NCBI GenBank assembly: GCA_023390955.1
Contig: JAEWBW010000360.1
Coordinates: 1 to 17,642, forward strand
Direction: 5' to 3'
DNA: 17,642 nt
DNA from: Pseudomonadota bacterium
Lineage (GTDB): Bacteria > Pseudomonadota > Alphaproteobacteria > Rhizobiales > Xanthobacteraceae
Shown here: piece by piece, positions 1-8,208 of the stretch
Position numbering within the stretch: the first letter of the stretch is position 1
How the letters are laid out: every line of letters starts with the position of its first letter
Translations under genes and position numbers: made by a program
The notes under the pieces: model-generated
The model's input: only the letters and a program-made list of their open reading frames with translations
Databases searched by the model: none
Told to the model about the DNA's origin: nothing

Positions 1-1310
<1,310 letters not shown>

Positions 1311-1473
1311 AGGGGCAACGCATAAGACTCCGGGCCTGCAAATTCAACCCACGGACGCGCGATTGGCGCCCGCCTTCACCCGGAGGAGGCCGGAAAGCCG
1401 CCCTCGAATGTCCATTGCCGAACGGAACCGTGTGCGTAATCTGCCCGCAGTAACCACAGACAAAGAAACGCCC
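1311..1473. promoter_or_regulatory. Divergent intergenic region between ygiQ and the lyase gene
   Basis: This 163-bp gap must hold the promoters of both flanking genes. On the plus strand TTGCCG (1415-1420) and TAATCT (1437-1442), 16 nt apart, form a weak sigma-70-like pair for the lyase gene. I see no good match on the minus strand. A GGAGGAGGCCGG stretch (1382-1393) lies about 20 nt before an in-frame upstream ATG at 1408. That is too far for a normal Shine-Dalgarno, and the 22 extra residues it would add look non-conserved. Confidence 0.3.
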
Positions 1474-2835
1474 ATGCCCACCTTTGCCGCCGCGACCACC
1501 GTGCTCGATTCCGTCCTGTTTCGTGATGCCTTCGGCACGCCAGCGATGCGGGAGGTGTTTTCGGATGTGGCCCTGGTGGCGCGCTACGCCGAGGTCGAGG
1601 TGGCGCTGGCGAAGGCCGAGGCCAAATGCGGCGTGATCCCGCGAGAGGCGGCCGACGAGATCGCCGCGCGGACCGACGTGTCGAAGCTCGATTTCGACCT
1701 GCTCCGGCAGGAGACCGACATCGTCGGCTATCCGATCCTGCCGCTGGTGCATCAGATGGTGAAGCAATGCGGCGAGGCCGGCCGCTACGTGCATTGGGGC
1801 GCGACCACGCAGGACATCATGGACACCGCCGTGGTCCTCCAGCTCCGCGACGGGCTGAAGATCGTCGAGGACGACATCGCCGCGCTGCGCGACATCCTCG
1901 CAACGCTCTCGACGCGATATCGCGACACGCCGATGGCCGGCCGCACTCATCTGCAGCAGGCGCTGCCGGTGACCTTCGGCTACAAGACCGCGATCTGGCT
2001 TGCGATGTTCGACCGCCACGCCGAGCGGCTGGCGCAATTGAAGCCGCGCGTGCTGGTCGGCCAGTTCGCGGGCGCCGCCGGCACGCTGGCCTCGCTCGGG
2101 ACCAAAGGGTTCGAGGTGCAGGAGGCGCTGTGTGCCGAGTTGAAGCTCGGCGTGCCCGCCTCGACCTGGCATGTCGCACGCGACGGGTTTGCGGAAGCCG
2201 TGAATTTCCTCGCGCTCGTCACGGGCTCGCTCGGCAAGATCGCGCTCGACATCATGATCATGGCCTCGACCGAATTCGCCGAGGTCTATGAACCCTTCGT
2301 CAAGGGACGCGGCGCATCCTCGACCATGCCGCAGAAGCGCAACCCGATTTCGTCCGAGCTGATGCTCGCCGCGTCCAAGGCGGTGCGCCAGCATGCCGGG
2401 CTGATGCTGGATGCCATGGTGCAGGATTTCGAGCGGGCCACCGGGCCCTGGCACGCCGAATGGATGGCGATCCCGGAAAGTTTCGTGCTCTCTGCCGGCG
2501 CCCTGCATCAGGCGAAGTTCGCGCTGGCCGGCCTCATCGTCGATGAAAGGAAGATGAACGAGAATCTCGGCCTCAGCCGCGGGCTGATCGTGGCGGAAGC
2601 CGTCATGATGGGGCTCGCGCCGCAGATGGGGCGTCAGGACGCGCATGACGTGGTCTATGACGCCTGCCGGCTCGCCAATGAGAAAGGCATGAGCCTCGCG
2701 GATGCGCTGTCCGCCGATCCGCGCGTCTCGCAGCGGATTGATCGCGCAACCATCGACGCGCTGACATCACCGAAAAATTACCTCGGCCTCGCGCCCGACA
2801 TGGTCGACCGCGTCCTGAAATCGGCAACGCGTTGA
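1474..2835 (+). CDS. Class-II fumarase/aspartase superfamily lyase (adenylosuccinate lyase / PcaB-like)
   Basis: A 453-residue protein, the normal length for this superfamily of homotetrameric lyases, which eliminate fumarate or cycloisomerise muconates. The three conserved regions are visible: HWGATTQDIMDTA at H107-A119, GRTHLQQALP around H159, and the signature GASSTMPQKRNP at 280-291, whose flexible loop carries the catalytic serine (S282/S283). The HWGATTQD form resembles 3-carboxy-cis,cis-muconate cycloisomerase (PcaB) and adenylosuccinate-lyase-like proteins more than fumarase or argininosuccinate lyase. No pca or purine genes are nearby, so the substrate is open. The start at 1474 (MPTFAAATTVLDS) was preferred over ATG 1408 because it gives the usual family N-terminus and has AAAGAAA upstream. 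An M29 aminopeptidase gene follows in the same direction after 113 bp. Family assignment is secure; the reaction is not. Confidence 0.9.
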   Translation: MPTFAAATTVLDSVLFRDAFGTPAMREVFSDVALVARYAEVEVALAKAEAKCGVIPREAADEIAARTDVSKLDFDLLRQETDIVGYPILPLVHQMVKQCGEAGRYVHWGATTQDIMDTAVVLQLRDGLKIVEDDIAALRDILATLSTRYRDTPMAGRTHLQQALPVTFGYKTAIWLAMFDRHAERLAQLKPRVLVGQFAGAAGTLASLGTKGFEVQEALCAELKLGVPASTWHVARDGFAEAVNFLALVTGSLGKIALDIMIMASTEFAEVYEPFVKGRGASSTMPQKRNPISSELMLAASKAVRQHAGLMLDAMVQDFERATGPWHAEWMAIPESFVLSAGALHQAKFALAGLIVDERKMNENLGLSRGLIVAEAVMMGLAPQMGRQDAHDVVYDACRLANEKGMSLADALSADPRVSQRIDRATIDALTSPKNYLGLAPDMVDRVLKSATR

Positions 2836-2948
2836 AAACCAAACCACGTGAAACTGCGTATCTTACGGGCGTCGCATGCTGCGCGCGCACTTGCGCCTTG
2901 TGCCGCCCGGCTTAGATTGAACGGTAGAATATCGACAGAGGACTTGGC
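2836..2948 (+). promoter_or_regulatory. Intergenic gap with a -10-like element before the aminopeptidase gene
   Basis: The 113-bp gap holds no hairpin with a T-tract, so I see no terminator for the lyase gene. TAGAAT at 2925-2930 is a good -10 match, but no acceptable -35 lies 16-18 nt upstream. It also leaves a leader of only about 12-18 nt before ATG 2949. AGAGGA at 2936-2941 is the ribosome binding site. The aminopeptidase gene may be co-transcribed with the lyase or have its own weak promoter. Confidence 0.25.
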
Positions 2949-4205
2949 ATGACCGAACAACGCAGTTCCGCAGGCAGCATCGATCCAGCAAAGCTCGACC
3001 GTTTGGCCGAGGTGGCGGTGAAGGTGGGCCTGGGCTTGCGGCCGGGCCAGGACCTGCTGTTGACCGCGCCGGCGATCGCATTGCCGCTGGTGCGACGGAT
3101 CGCCGTCCATGCCTACAAGGCCGGCGCGGGAATCGTGACGCCGATCCTGTCGGACGAAGAGATGACGCTGGCGCGCTATCGCCATGGTCAGGACAACAGC
3201 TTCGACCGCGCCGCCAACTGGCTCTATGAGGGCATGGCGAAGGCGTTCTCCGACAACACCGCACGGCTCGCCATCGTCGGCGACAATCCGATGCTGCTCT
3301 CGGGCGAGGATCCGTCGAAGGTCGCGCGCGCCAGCAAAGCCAATTCGATCGCCTACCAGCCGGCGCTGGAGAAGATCGTCAACTTCGACACCAACTGGAA
3401 CATCATCGCCTATCCAAGCCCGTCCTGGGCCAAGCAGGTGTTTCCCAACGATCCCGAGAACGTTGCCGTCGGCAAGCTGGCGGACGCGATCTTCGCGGCG
3501 TCCCGCGTCGACCGCGAGGACGCGATGGCGAACTGGGCGAGCCACAATGCGGTGCTGCGCGAGCGGACCAACTGGCTCAACGGCAAGCGCTTTCGCGCGC
3601 TGCAGTACACCGGCCCCGGCACCAATCTCACGATCGGGCTCGCCGATGGTCATGAATGGGAAGGCGGCGCCTCGCTCTCGAAGAACGGCATCAGCTGCAA
3701 CGCCAACATCCCGACCGAGGAAGTTTTCACGACGCCGCATTGCCGGCGCGTCGAGGGCCACGTCGTTTCCTCGAAGCCGCTGTCCTACCAGGGCACGCTG
3801 ATCGACAATATCGCCGTTCGGTTCGAGGATGGCCGTATCGTCGACGCAAAAGCTTCGCGCGGCGCGGAGGTGCTGAACAAGGTGCTCGACACCGACGAGG
3901 GCGCGCGGCGGCTCGGCGAGGTGGCGCTGGTGCCGCATTCATCGCCGATCTCGCAGAGCGGGCTGTTGTTCTTCAACACGCTGTTCGACGAGAACGCAGC
4001 CTCGCATATCGCGCTCGGCCAGTGCTATTCGAAGTGCTTCATCAATGGCGCAAATCTCTCGCCGCAGCAGATCGCGGCGCAGGGCGGCAACCAGAGCCTC
4101 ATTCACATCGACTGGATGATCGGCTCGGCCGAAACCGACATTGATGGCATTGCGGCCGACGGCAGCAAGGAGCCGGTGTTCCGCAAGGGCGAGTGGGCGA
4201 AGTAA
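2949..4205 (+). CDS. M29-family (thermophilic-type) metallo-aminopeptidase
   Basis: A 418-residue protein matching the length and pattern of MEROPS family M29 (AmpS/AmpT/PepS), two-metal exopeptidases that remove N-terminal residues from peptides in the cytoplasm. The expected metal ligands are all visible in order: the E257-E258 pair in NIPTEEVFTTP, E324 in LGEVALVPHSSPI, H353 in ENAASHIALG, and H386 and D388 in SLIHIDWMIG. The N-terminal half contains the family's GLGLRPGQDLLLTAP segment near residues 28-43. There is no signal peptide. The start has an AGAGGA ribosome binding site 7 nt upstream and no rival in-frame ATG. The 3' end converges on the minus-strand gene at 4218 with only 12 bp between them. 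It lies downstream of the lyase gene, but I see no clear pathway link. Confidence 0.93.
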   Translation: MTEQRSSAGSIDPAKLDRLAEVAVKVGLGLRPGQDLLLTAPAIALPLVRRIAVHAYKAGAGIVTPILSDEEMTLARYRHGQDNSFDRAANWLYEGMAKAFSDNTARLAIVGDNPMLLSGEDPSKVARASKANSIAYQPALEKIVNFDTNWNIIAYPSPSWAKQVFPNDPENVAVGKLADAIFAASRVDREDAMANWASHNAVLRERTNWLNGKRFRALQYTGPGTNLTIGLADGHEWEGGASLSKNGISCNANIPTEEVFTTPHCRRVEGHVVSSKPLSYQGTLIDNIAVRFEDGRIVDAKASRGAEVLNKVLDTDEGARRLGEVALVPHSSPISQSGLLFFNTLFDENAASHIALGQCYSKCFINGANLSPQQIAAQGGNQSLIHIDWMIGSAETDIDGIAADGSKEPVFRKGEWAK

Positions 4206-4217
4206 TCTACTCGCCGC

Positions 4218-4775
4218 TTACGCCGCGGCGTCGCGCAGCATCGGGTGGCTGTCGATCGTGAAACGATTGAACAGCGTCGTGAACGGCGCGCCGTCGGATG
4301 TACGGACGATGACGTCTGAGGCTGCAACCGCCGCATAGAGCGCGCCGACGGGATCGGTCGCCTTGGGCAGTTCGAGCTCGGCGCGCAGAACCTTGCGGGC
4401 GTGCTCGATATCGTCCTCGTTCTCCAGCATCGATTCCAGCATCTCGGCTGCGCGCCGCATCTCGTCGATGTCGCCGCCGGCCGAGTACTTCAGGATGTCG
4501 GGCCAATAGGGACAGGCGACGACCAGCTGGATCAGTTCCTCAAAACTCGCCGCAATGATCCCGGCGCGGCCTTCGGACGCCACATAAAGCACCCGGCCCG
4601 TCGGCAGCAGCACGAACGCGCCGCCGGAACTCTCGCTGCCGATCGGGACGAACTCGTCCAGATCGTCGACCGAGAACCAGCCGTCGATGTCCTCCGGTTC
4701 GAGGAACAGGTCGAAGGCGCCAAGCCAGGCCATGATCCCGCTGCGGGTGCGCAGGGCCTCCGGGTTCAGAGCCAT
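4218..4775 (-). CDS. Hypothetical protein, possible SUKH (SMI1/KNR4)-like domain
   Basis: A 185-residue acidic, soluble protein with no signal peptide or membrane segment. The region VDDLDEFVPIGSESSGGAFVL, followed by IIAASFEELIQLVVACPYW, resembles the SUKH/SMI1-KNR4 pattern (a strand with a 'phenylalanine-x-proline-ile' element, a small-residue turn, then a late helix). This is a weak resemblance that I cannot verify by search. The C-terminal half has an acidic helix (around EMLESMLENEDDIEH) and ends with RDAAA. The start has GGAG about 9 nt upstream (complement of 4784-4787), which supports the called ATG. SUKH proteins include immunity proteins of contact-dependent toxins, but no toxin gene is adjacent, so a role in toxin immunity is not supported here. 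It stands alone on its strand between two plus-strand genes. Confidence 0.75.
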   Translation of the reverse strand: MALNPEALRTRSGIMAWLGAFDLFLEPEDIDGWFSVDDLDEFVPIGSESSGGAFVLLPTGRVLYVASEGRAGIIAASFEELIQLVVACPYWPDILKYSAGGDIDEMRRAAEMLESMLENEDDIEHARKVLRAELELPKATDPVGALYAAVAASDVIVRTSDGAPFTTLFNRFTIDSHPMLRDAAA

Positions 4776-5013
4776 GGGGATTGCTCCATATCAATCACTT
4801 CGCGCATTTTGTCGCACCCTGGAGAGAACCGGTTCATATGCGCAAATCTGCAGCCGTCTCGCGGCGTTAACCGCCTCTCATCTGCAACTTGCGGCTGATT
4901 CTCAGGGCCGGCGTAAGAAAGAATTAAAAAACGGCTACTAGCGTCGCGGACATCATTTGAAACGGCCCGGGATCGGGCCCCGACAGCATATTCAATCTTT
5001 CAAGGAAAAGAAG
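4776..5013. promoter_or_regulatory. Divergent intergenic region with palindrome GAACCGGTTC and a leader hairpin
   Basis: This 238-bp gap separates the minus-strand unknown gene from the plus-strand cupin gene. It holds a perfect 10-bp palindrome, GAACCGGTTC, at 4826-4835, and this sits inside a wider pair of GCGCAT (4802-4807) and ATGCGC (4838-4843). An AT-rich patch lies at 4914-4931. For the cupin gene, TTGCGG (4889-4894) and TAAGAA (4914-4919) are 19 nt apart, a poor promoter fit. GGCCCG (4964-4969) and CGGGCC (4974-4979) form a tight hairpin in the presumed leader. The ribosome binding site is AAGGAAAAG at 5002-5010. No functional claim can be made without transcript data. Confidence 0.35.
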
Positions 5014-5469
5014 ATGTCGCGTGCGATGATTGAAACCGGCAAGTGCGATGTGGATCTGGAGTTGCGGCCGATCGAGCCGTCCTGGGTCATCGAGGGCAAT
5101 CCGGTCTCGCACTCCAAAATCCTGTCGACCAGCGCCGACGGCACCACCTCGACCATCATCTGGTCGTGCACCGAGGGCAAGTTCAACTGGTACTACGATT
5201 TCGACGAGACCATCATGATCCTGGAAGGATCGATCGTGCTGGAGAGCGAAGGCATGCCGCCCAAGCGCTACGGTGTCGGCGACGTCGTCTTCTTCCACGA
5301 TGGCGCGCATGCCAAATGGCACGTGGAGGGTCACGTCAAGAAGATCGCGTTCTGTCGCAAGACCAACCCGGTGCTGATCGGCTTCATGGTGCGTGTCATC
5401 AACAAGCTGAAGCGGATGCTGCTGTCGGGCGGCGAGCGCCGTCCCGCCAGCCTGATGGGCGCGAGCTGA
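5014..5469 (+). CDS. Small cupin-domain protein (Cupin_3 / DUF861-like)
   Basis: A 151-residue protein made almost entirely of one cupin beta-barrel. The first cupin motif is GKFNWYYDFDETIMILEG (about residues 54-71), in which the usual HxH metal ligands are replaced by aromatic and acidic residues, as in the Cupin_3 group that includes ureidoglycine aminohydrolase-like domains. The second is GVGDVVFFHDGAHAKWHVEG, with histidines kept. After the barrel, a hydrophobic and basic stretch (VLIGFMVRVINKLKRMLL) could be an amphipathic helix. The start at ATG 5014 follows AAGGAAAAGAAG; upstream in-frame starts such as 4957 would add residues that look non-conserved. The gene is monocistronic and ends just before a strong terminator. 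Substrate and reaction are unknown. Confidence 0.85.
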   Translation: MSRAMIETGKCDVDLELRPIEPSWVIEGNPVSHSKILSTSADGTTSTIIWSCTEGKFNWYYDFDETIMILEGSIVLESEGMPPKRYGVGDVVFFHDGAHAKWHVEGHVKKIAFCRKTNPVLIGFMVRVINKLKRMLLSGGERRPASLMGAS

Positions 5470-5507
5470 ACCAGTTTATCAAGGCGCTTCCCAGCGACCG
5501 AAGAAAG

Positions 5508-5539
5508 AGGGGGCGGGACTATGTCCCGCTCCCTTTTTT
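5508..5539 (+). terminator. Rho-independent terminator, probably bidirectional
   Basis: AGGGGGCGGGA (5508-5518) pairs with TCCCGCTCCCT (5524-5534) over 11 positions, with one G-U wobble and a 5-nt loop, followed by six T residues at 5534-5539. It lies 38 bp after the cupin stop codon. Read on the minus strand, the same stem is followed by CTTTCTTC, a moderately T-rich tract. It lies just past the amidohydrolase stop at 5543, so it probably also ends the minus-strand transcript. Confidence 0.88.
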
Positions 5540-5542
5540 GCA

Positions 5543-6598
5543 TCATGACGGCAGCGTCAGGCGATATACGTCGGTGGCGGTGCCCGAGAACAGCGCGGTC
5601 TTCTCGGCTTCGCTGCATCCGGCCGCGACGCGCTTGAAGGCGTTGAAGATCACCTGATAGCTGCACTGGCCCTTGTCCGGCGGGAAGTTGCTCTCGAACA
5701 TCGCCCGCTTCGGCCCGAACGCCTCGATGCAGGTCTCGATATAGGGCCGCCACGCCGCGGCCAGCTCCTCCGATGACGGCGGCTTTGGTCGCAGATGGAA
5801 GTCGTAGCCGAGCAGGCACATCGCGAGGCCGCCGAGCTTGACCACGACGTTCTCGCATTTCGCGATCTCGCGGATCGATGCCTGCCATTGCGGAAACACC
5901 TCTTCGCGCCGCCCGGCGAACCGGCCGATACCCGCAGGTCCACCGCAATGGTCGAGCACGATGCGGGTGTCGGGAAAAGCGCGCGCGAGATCGGCCAGCT
6001 CGCCGATCTGCGGATGAAACAGCCAGGCGTCGAAGCTGAGGTTCAGCGGCGCGAGGCAGGCAAATCCCTTGCGGAAGGTCGCATCCAGCAGCAGCTCCTT
6101 CGGCCGGTTGGCATACATGCCGGCGACCTTGGGGTCCTCGTCCCAGGCCGATGAATGCCGGATGCCGCGAAAGCGGCCGTTGCCGGCAGCGATCTCGGCT
6201 TCGAGCACGCCCTTGGCCTGGTCGCCGAGCAAGAGATTGACGTGGCTGACGATGCCGGCGCAGATCGCGGCCGGCCCATAACCGCCGCTCGCGCTCATGG
6301 CGGCGACGCCATTGGCGAACTCGACCTCGCCGACGGGACGAAACGCCTCGGGTCCGTGCGCACGATACATCGAGCGGCAGTCGACATAGACGGTGGCGAT
6401 GACGTTGTGGCCGGTGGCGATGTCGGCCGCCATCTCCTCGATCATGTAGTGCATGCTGCCGCGATCCCAGAGATGGTGATGCGGATCGATGATCGGCCGC
6501 GCCGGATCGATGACCTCTTCCTGATGCTGCGCGAGCCAGTCCTCGCGCGGATCCACGAATAGCCCGCTGGTGTTGGCGGGCAGACCGCTTGCGGCCAT
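5543..6598 (-). CDS. Amidohydrolase-2 family (TIM-barrel) metal-dependent hydrolase
   Basis: A 351-residue protein of the amidohydrolase_2 / 2-pyrone-4,6-dicarboxylate lactonase-like group, cytoplasmic enzymes that hydrolyse lactones or decarboxylate aromatic acids. Strand-1 metal ligands are in IIDPHHHLWD (H40, H42). A mid-barrel VLDHCGGP carries D216-H217, and the strand-8 region is FESNFPPDKG (E302), where many relatives have an aspartate instead. The start ATG (complement of 6596-6598) has AGGGAG nine nt upstream. An in-frame ATG at 6616 has no ribosome binding site and was rejected. It is the last gene of the minus-strand run, 113 bp after the unknown gene at 6712, and ends at the bidirectional terminator. 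The substrate cannot be read from sequence. Confidence 0.9.
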   Translation of the reverse strand: MAASGLPANTSGLFVDPREDWLAQHQEEVIDPARPIIDPHHHLWDRGSMHYMIEEMAADIATGHNVIATVYVDCRSMYRAHGPEAFRPVGEVEFANGVAAMSASGGYGPAAICAGIVSHVNLLLGDQAKGVLEAEIAAGNGRFRGIRHSSAWDEDPKVAGMYANRPKELLLDATFRKGFACLAPLNLSFDAWLFHPQIGELADLARAFPDTRIVLDHCGGPAGIGRFAGRREEVFPQWQASIREIAKCENVVVKLGGLAMCLLGYDFHLRPKPPSSEELAAAWRPYIETCIEAFGPKRAMFESNFPPDKGQCSYQVIFNAFKRVAAGCSEAEKTALFSGTATDVYRLTLPS

Positions 6599-6711
6599 CG
6601 GTGTTCGCTCCCTCATGTTTTTTGTGAGCGGAGCCTAGCACCTCATTCCCGCATGCAGCAGCGCGGCCTGCGCAACGGCACCCCTCATCGCGAGCACAGC
6701 CGACGCTGTCA

Positions 6712-7233
6712 TCAACTGCCGCGACGTCGCGCCCACACGTCCACAATGCACCGCCAGTCCACCGCGGCCGCCGGCCGGCTCTCGCCGATCCAGTGGAAGG
6801 ATGTGCCGGTGATCTCGGTAAAGCTCCAGCGCGTCAGTTCGCCGGCCTCGGTCGTGCCCTCCTGCACGATATCCGCGCCGCGGGCGCGGCCGATCTGCTG
6901 GCGGAAGATGCTGCGGCCGGGATCGAACCAGGCGATGCGCCAGGCGTCGATGGAGGGATCGTAGACCCGTAGCGTGGTGCCGTACCAATTGCCGGCGACC
7001 GGGAAGGGCGGGCTGCCCGCGGCGCGCGGAATCATCCAGACATCCTGCACGGCGCGGCCTTCCAGCACCCAACCGAAGTGAATTTCGCCTGGCGCAATGT
7101 GCTTCGTGCCATCGACGCCATGCGCGGTGATCTCGGCGTCCCAGTCGCCGACGAACCGGCCGTAAAGCTGCAGCGCCTGCGCGTGCTCGGGATTGGGCCC
7201 GTCCGCATGCAGAAACTTCGCAAAGTCGTTCAT
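6712..7233 (-). CDS. Hypothetical protein, possible DUF1579-like beta-barrel
   Basis: A 173-residue soluble protein without signal peptide. It begins MNDFAKFLHADGPNPEH, then FVGDWDAEITAHG and a GEIHFGWVLEGRAVQDVWMIP segment, followed by alternating strands with many tryptophans. That is the look of a small lipocalin-like or DUF1579-type barrel that might bind a hydrophobic ligand; this is inference from pattern only. I chose the ATG at 7233 because GGAG lies 6 nt upstream (complement of 7240-7243). An in-frame ATG at 7245 (adding MEID) has only AGG directly before it. Both possible starts are caught in a perfect 9-bp hairpin described separately. It lies between the MBL-fold gene (67 bp upstream) and the amidohydrolase (113 bp downstream). 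Confidence 0.8.
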   Translation of the reverse strand: MNDFAKFLHADGPNPEHAQALQLYGRFVGDWDAEITAHGVDGTKHIAPGEIHFGWVLEGRAVQDVWMIPRAAGSPPFPVAGNWYGTTLRVYDPSIDAWRIAWFDPGRSIFRQQIGRARGADIVQEGTTEAGELTRWSFTEITGTSFHWIGESRPAAAVDWRCIVDVWARRRGS

Positions 7234-7260
7234 GTCGATCTCCATCCTGGCATGGAGATC
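7234..7260 (-). promoter_or_regulatory. Hairpin that sequesters the ribosome binding site of the 6712-7233 gene
   Basis: Reading the minus strand, GATCTCCAT (7260-7252), a six-base loop GCCAGG, and ATGGAGATC (7245-7237) form a perfect 9-bp inverted repeat. The 3' arm contains the GGAG Shine-Dalgarno (7243-7240), and the start codon follows three bases after the arm. The stem has four G-C pairs of nine, so it would be of moderate stability. In RNA this would hide the ribosome binding site. Whether it regulates is not shown; as DNA it could also be an operator. Confidence 0.5.
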
Positions 7261-7300
7261 AGCACGGAGCGGCGGCAGGGGACTTGGAGAAAATTGCGCG

Positions 7301-8116
7301 TCAGACGCCGTCGAGGATGATCACCGTCGGCGTTGCCGGCAGCTTGTCCCGCGACATCCGGAACGACCGCTCGCCGCGCCGGTCGATCTCGAACTGCTGG
7401 CCGATCTTGCCCATGAACTCGCCGAGCGGTGTCATGAAGCGGTGCATCGGCAGCACCACGGAAGCGCGCAGGCGCTTGGTGATCTCGGAGATGCCGTCCA
7501 GCGTCATGGTGTAGGTGCCGTCGATCGGCACCATCACGATGTCGAGCCGCCCGATCTGGGCGAAGTGGGTGTCGTCGAGCTTGTGGTGAAGGTGGCCGAG
7601 ATGACCGATGCAGAGGCCTGCGGCCTCGAAGATGAAGATCGAATTGCCGTCGCGGATCATGTCGGTGCCGGCGTCGTCGCCGAAATAGCGGCGGACGTCG
7701 GTGGTGACGTTGCGGATGTAGGTGTCCCCGATCCGCTGCGAGATTATCGCTGGCTTGCCGTCGTCGCTCCAGCCGTGCAGCACGTGGGGAATGCGCTTGT
7801 CGGGGAAGAGCGAATAATGCGTGCTGTGGGCCCGGTTCATGGTGACGACATCGGGCAGCCGGCCCACTTGATAGGCGCCGCTATAGTCGGTGGCGATGCG
7901 CAGGCCGCCGGGCGTCTCGATGAAATAGGTGGAGTGCCCGGCATAGGTGATTTCGACCTCCGCCGCGGCTGCCGCCTGCCGAAAGGCGACCGGCATGGCG
8001 CGCGGTGCCGCATTGGCCATCGCCAGGCATTCGCTGCGCTGAGGCTGTTGCTGGGCAAGGGCAGGCGAGAGGGATGCGCCGAGCAGCGCAAGGGCAGCCG
8101 ATAGCAGTCGCCACAT
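7301..8116 (-). CDS. Secreted metallo-beta-lactamase-fold protein (UlaG-like)
   Basis: A 271-residue protein with a clear Sec signal peptide: MWRLLSAALALLGASLSPALA, with likely cleavage after A21, so it should act in the periplasm. The mature part has the UlaG-like start of the MBL fold, ITYAGHSTYFIETPGG (H61), then NRAHSTHYS (H97, H100), GHLGHLHH (H172, H175), a DIVMVPIDGTYTM strand with an aspartate, and LPMHRF near the C-terminus. The classical HxHxDH motif is not intact (see findings). The start was taken at 8116 because GGGGATGG precedes it and the signal peptide begins there. Upstream in-frame ATG 8173 would bury the signal behind 19 residues. It lies 92 bp after the ABC permease gene on the same strand. 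Substrate unknown. Confidence 0.87.
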   Translation of the reverse strand: MWRLLSAALALLGASLSPALAQQQPQRSECLAMANAAPRAMPVAFRQAAAAAEVEITYAGHSTYFIETPGGLRIATDYSGAYQVGRLPDVVTMNRAHSTHYSLFPDKRIPHVLHGWSDDGKPAIISQRIGDTYIRNVTTDVRRYFGDDAGTDMIRDGNSIFIFEAAGLCIGHLGHLHHKLDDTHFAQIGRLDIVMVPIDGTYTMTLDGISEITKRLRASVVLPMHRFMTPLGEFMGKIGQQFEIDRRGERSFRMSRDKLPATPTVIILDGV

Positions 8117-8208
8117 AGGTCCATCCCCGATCAGTTCAGGGGAAGTGTAACGTGTGACCCGGCTCGCTGCCAACCGGGCGAGATCAACAGCGCGTCAGTG
8201 TCGCACCA

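Noticed and set aside
2778..3938. 386-codon minus-strand ORF opposite the aminopeptidase gene
   Set aside because: Antisense to an intact M29 gene with all metal ligands; no motif in the translation.
4218..4775. Immunity protein of a polymorphic toxin system
   Set aside because: The SUKH resemblance is weak, and neither neighbour (M29 aminopeptidase, cupin) looks like a toxin or a secretion partner.
8158..8178. CCCGG / CCGGG hairpin between the ABC permease and MBL-fold genes
   Set aside because: Only a 5-bp stem with an 11-nt loop and no T-tract, so not a credible terminator.
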